Source: Nitrospiraceae bacterium
Lineage (GTDB): Bacteria; Nitrospirota; Thermodesulfovibrionia; Thermodesulfovibrionales; UBA9159
Reading direction: 5' to 3'
NCBI GenBank assembly: GCA_003453735.1
Contig: DMNE01000465.1
Span: 1-5,827 of the forward strand
DNA: 5,827 nt
Both the position numbers and the translations under genes were made by a program. Positions 3,314 to 5,827 of the stretch are shown here, in pieces. The stretch's first letter is position 1. Each line of letters starts with the position of its first letter. Under the pieces are notes generated by a model that saw only the letters and a program-made list of their open reading frames with translations, was not told the origin of the DNA and ran no database searches.

Positions 3314-5275
3314 CTATCTCCTTTCCCGATTCTCTAAGAAAGCCCTCAGTCTGTCAGGATTATCGATGGGGTCGTAGCATTTGCCTTCTGTGCACGGAAC
3401 AACATAACCCTTATCCTCTCCGTAGCGGATATTCATGTGTGGATGATAAGAGGCGCGAACGGCTCGAGAAAATTCACTTTCTGGAGACGATTCCAACGAA
3501 AGGGTCAGGGCATTGAAATGCGCATCCAAGGAAGCGTAGTAATACCCAGCATGAATTCCCAACTCCCTTGCCCTCAGGGAAAATGCCCTCAATGCCCTTA
3601 CTGAATTGTTGCGGTAAAGGTCTTTCCCAGTGAGAGCAGCAAGTTTATCGAGCAGTATAATACCCAAGGAGTCAGCCGAGGGATGCGGAATATCTTCTAT
3701 CCCCTTGAGGCGCAGTCCAAGAACTTCCTTATCAGTATCAAAAAAACCGGCTCCCCCGTTATCCCAGAATCTGCTTATGCATAATTCCATGAACTTTTCA
3801 GCACGGTCCAGATATGATGGATTTCCCGATGCTTCATAAGCGGCAATCAATGCCTCTATGAGATAGATGTAGTCGTCCAAGAGTGCCGCTACCCCTGCCG
3901 AATGATAAAGTTTGTCGTTGCTGTAATGAAGCTCCATAATTCTCTCAATGCTCTTAAGGGCAAAGTCCCTCAACCGTTTGTCGTTCAATACCCGAAAGGC
4001 CTTCAGAAAGGCCGTTATCAACATCCCGTTAAGGGTAATGTAGATCGACGTGTCGATGAAAGGCTGGGGCCTCGAGCTTCTCTCCTGAAGCAGCTTTGCC
4101 TTGCCCCGGCTCAGTAATTTATTCACAACGGAAAGGTCCAGACCGGTCTTTTCCGCAACGCTCTCTGGCTCCATAGCAACAAACAGCACCTTTTTGGATG
4201 TATCATGGTGCATCGCCCCCCTGTCGTGAAGGAGATGCAAGGATAGAATTCGGTATTCTTCGGCATTGAGCACCTTCCTGAAATCCTCGTCCGTCCAGGT
4301 GAAATATCCTCCTTCATCATCAGGGGTGACATCCGCATCCTGGCTTGTATAGAATCCGCCTTCCGGGTCGGAGAGCACGTCCCCGATAAATGCGATGATG
4401 TCCTCAGCCACCTGCCTGAAATACGTATTTCCGAAGAGGGAATATGCGTCAAGATAATTTCGTAAAAGCCACGCATTGTCATCACCCATCTTTTCGAAGT
4501 GCGGGATAACCCATGCCTCATCAGTAGAATACCTGTGAAACCCGCCACCGATCTGGTCATGGATCCCGCCCTTTGCCATTGCTTCAAGGGTCCTCTTTAC
4601 TGGATGCCGGGTATATTCCTCGCCCCCATAGAAAGACCTCTTCATGAGGAATTCCATGGCACCGGGCATGGGAAATTTAGGAGCCGTGCCAAAGCCTCCG
4701 TTTTGGGGGTCAAAAGACGAAATCATCGTTCTTTCGGCATCGTGAAGCTGAGAGACGTCTATATCCCCGGTAACTGTTGACTGCTTTTTAAGGAGATTCA
4801 AGAGCCTTTCGGAATAGTCTGCTACGTCTTCCTTCTTAGATTTATAAAACTCACTTACAGCCATGAGTATTTTTTTAAAACCAGGCCTGCCCAAGCTATC
4901 GTCAGGCGGGAAATAGGTACCACCAAAAAATGGCTTTCTCTCAGGCGTCAGGAACACACTCAGGGGCCAGCCGCCGCCGGAACCCATGGCAGTAACTGCC
5001 TGCTGGTATCTCCTGTCTATATCCGGCCTTTCATCCCTATCGAGTTTTATATTGATGAATTTGTCATTCAAGAGTCTTATGATTTCGTCATTCTCAAAGC
5101 ATTCCTTCGCCATCACGTGGCACCAATGACACCAAACTGCTCCTGAGCTCAAAAAGACTGGCTTATCATCTCTTGCCGCCCGATCAAATGCCTCATCAGA
5201 CCAGGAAAACCAATCGATCTTCTGATCGGCTGCGTGCCTAAGATAAGCTGCTTTCTCATTCGCCAGTCTATTCAT
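3314..5275 (-). CDS. YyaL/DUF255 family protein: thioredoxin-fold plus six-hairpin domain, 653 aa
   Basis: This belongs to the widespread DUF255 family (Bacillus YyaL, mammalian SPATA20), whose biochemical role is not settled. Order in the 653 residues: N-terminal thioredoxin-like domain with C49-H-W-C52-H-V-M as the CXXC site, DRDERPDID (79-87) and GGWPLSVFLTP (101-111) followed by FFGGTYFPP; then an alpha/alpha six-hairpin-like region beginning near FGTAPKFPMP (195-204), with GGIHDQIGGGFHRYS (236-250) and HFEKM (259-263). It ends with a CTEGKCYDPIDNPDRL motif. There is no signal peptide, so it is probably cytoplasmic. Variations on the usual pattern: a Trp (GAVWCHWCH) where S/T-C is common, and HFEKMGDDNA where HFEKMLYDNA is usual. 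ATG 5275 is chosen because GGGG (AAAGGGG) stands 5 nt upstream and because the family starts near this point; the in-frame region back to 5407 shows no family motif. It lies between the DJ-1-like gene and mutY. Confidence 0.92.
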   Translation of the reverse strand: MNRLANEKAAYLRHAADQKIDWFSWSDEAFDRAARDDKPVFLSSGAVWCHWCHVMAKECFENDEIIRLLNDKFINIKLDRDERPDIDRRYQQAVTAMGSGGGWPLSVFLTPERKPFFGGTYFPPDDSLGRPGFKKILMAVSEFYKSKKEDVADYSERLLNLLKKQSTVTGDIDVSQLHDAERTMISSFDPQNGGFGTAPKFPMPGAMEFLMKRSFYGGEEYTRHPVKRTLEAMAKGGIHDQIGGGFHRYSTDEAWVIPHFEKMGDDNAWLLRNYLDAYSLFGNTYFRQVAEDIIAFIGDVLSDPEGGFYTSQDADVTPDDEGGYFTWTDEDFRKVLNAEEYRILSLHLLHDRGAMHHDTSKKVLFVAMEPESVAEKTGLDLSVVNKLLSRGKAKLLQERSSRPQPFIDTSIYITLNGMLITAFLKAFRVLNDKRLRDFALKSIERIMELHYSNDKLYHSAGVAALLDDYIYLIEALIAAYEASGNPSYLDRAEKFMELCISRFWDNGGAGFFDTDKEVLGLRLKGIEDIPHPSADSLGIILLDKLAALTGKDLYRNNSVRALRAFSLRARELGIHAGYYYASLDAHFNALTLSLESSPESEFSRAVRASYHPHMNIRYGEDKGYVVPCTEGKCYDPIDNPDRLRAFLENRERR

Positions 5276-5440
5276 GATATCCCCTTTGCTGTTGCTGTTC
5301 CCGATATGAAACAACTTGATACTCCCACGAAGACACAACAGCCCTCCTGCGACTTTCAGGCCTTCCGGGGGTTTAGGACGGGAGAATCTTCTCTTTACCG
5401 TTACCAAACAATAGAGATATTCCTTGAGGAGCCGGACAAA
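5276..5440. other. Intergenic gap between the pfpI-like and yyaL-like genes
   Basis: This stretch has no supported gene. The yyaL-like reading frame continues upstream through it to 5407 without a stop, but lacks family motifs and a ribosome site. I found no convincing terminator after the DJ-1-like stop and only poor promoter matches, so co-transcription is possible but unproven. A GGTAAC-GGTAAA tandem lies at about 5394-5405 when read on the minus strand. Confidence 0.5.
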
Positions 5441-5827
5441 TTAACCCGTTCCCTTGAGCTTCTTCATTGTCTCCCGCAAGAATGCGGGCAGATCAGCTGG
5501 CTGCCGTGAGGTGACAAGGTTTCCGTCAACCACAACCTCTTTATCTTCATAGACGGCCCCCGCATCCCTCATCTCAGGAGCAACGGACTGATAGCAGGTT
5601 GCATGTCTTCCCTTTAACAAGCCTGCTGTTATCAACGTCTGCGGTCCATGACATATGGCTGAAACGGGTTTATTGGTCTGAAAGAAATGCTTTACGATCG
5701 CGATCGCCTCCTTCTCCTTCCGTATGGTTTCTGGCGCCTTCCCGCCGGGGAGGACAAGAATGTCATAATCGGCTGGATTAACGTCTTTCAGGGTCTTATT
5801 CACCTCAACTTCATAGCCGTGCTTCCC
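5441..5827 (-). CDS. DJ-1/PfpI superfamily protein, 5' end outside the window
   Basis: The C-terminal 128 residues of a DJ-1/PfpI-superfamily protein are present; the frame runs off the window edge, so about 40-50 N-terminal residues are missing, judged from the usual length of about 170. Hallmarks: YDILVLPGGKAPE, then the nucleophile elbow SAICHGPQTLI with Cys59 of the visible fragment (codon 5653-5651) followed by His, as in PfpI/YhbO-type members; then GRHATCYQS, a GNLVTSRQPADLPAF segment and a helical end. Members are reported as intracellular proteases, glyoxalase- or deglycase-like enzymes and stress proteins, and the exact activity is disputed. The conserved Glu near the N-terminus cannot be checked because it lies outside. 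A GTG at 5803 is internal to the fold and not the true start. It is the first visible gene of the minus-strand run with yyaL and mutY. Confidence 0.92.
   Translation of the reverse strand, partial: GKHGYEVEVNKTLKDVNPADYDILVLPGGKAPETIRKEKEAIAIVKHFFQTNKPVSAICHGPQTLITAGLLKGRHATCYQSVAPEMRDAGAVYEDKEVVVDGNLVTSRQPADLPAFLRETMKKLKGTG

Noticed and set aside
4123..4587. 154-codon minus-strand frame inside the YyaL-like gene
   Set aside because: It lies entirely within a well-supported gene in another frame and its translation is a typical shifted reading with no motifs.
5276..5407. 44-residue N-terminal extension of the YyaL-like protein
   Set aside because: It lacks family motifs and a ribosome site at its start, while ATG 5275 has AAAGGGG at good spacing.

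Overview
The window looks like a piece of a bacterial chromosome of moderate base composition, roughly half GC by eye. It holds housekeeping, redox and repair genes. No phage, transposon, CRISPR, rRNA or tRNA signal was seen. A Sec-exported mono-heme cytochrome c, a DedA-type membrane protein and a DUF255/YyaL protein fit a Gram-negative, respiratory, free-living bacterium. A Nitrospirota or deltaproteobacterial-type lineage is my guess; nothing in the window proves it.

Layout: (1) Positions 32-602 carry an unrecognised 140-residue soluble protein on the minus strand. It lies behind a strong sigma70-type promoter with a perfect TTGACA that is overlapped by a near-perfect 27-bp dyad. The short leader has an in-frame TGA and a tiny ORF that overlaps the gene start as ATGA. 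(2) Positions 602-1195 (minus) hold a 57-residue cysteine-rich small ORF with a good ribosome site, preceded by an exported CNSCH cytochrome c. The cytochrome has its own sigma70-type promoter, a leader mini-ORF and an extended Shine-Dalgarno. (3) Positions 1196-1592 are a divergent regulatory region between the cytochrome gene (minus) and dedA (plus, 1593-2234). (4) Positions 2268-5827 are a minus-strand run in the order DJ-1/PfpI-family protein (5' end outside the window), a YyaL/DUF255 thioredoxin-fold protein, a MutY-like DNA glycosylase, and a possible 41-residue single-span membrane microprotein. The last begins 6 nt after the glycosylase stop. This run converges on dedA.

How the genes may work together: the minus-strand run joins a DJ-1-superfamily stress protein, a CXXC thioredoxin-fold protein and an adenine glycosylase of the kind that deals with 8-oxoguanine mispairs. 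This would fit a co-transcribed oxidative-damage cluster, but that is inferred from adjacency only. The glycosylase is unusual: it has no cysteines, so no 4Fe-4S cluster, a Glu where the catalytic Asp is expected, and a winged-helix-like tail in place of the usual C-terminal MutY recognition domain.

The least explained parts are the orphan 140-residue gene with its elaborate leader and operator, and two small ORFs (57 and 41 residues) that a length-filtered gene caller could miss.
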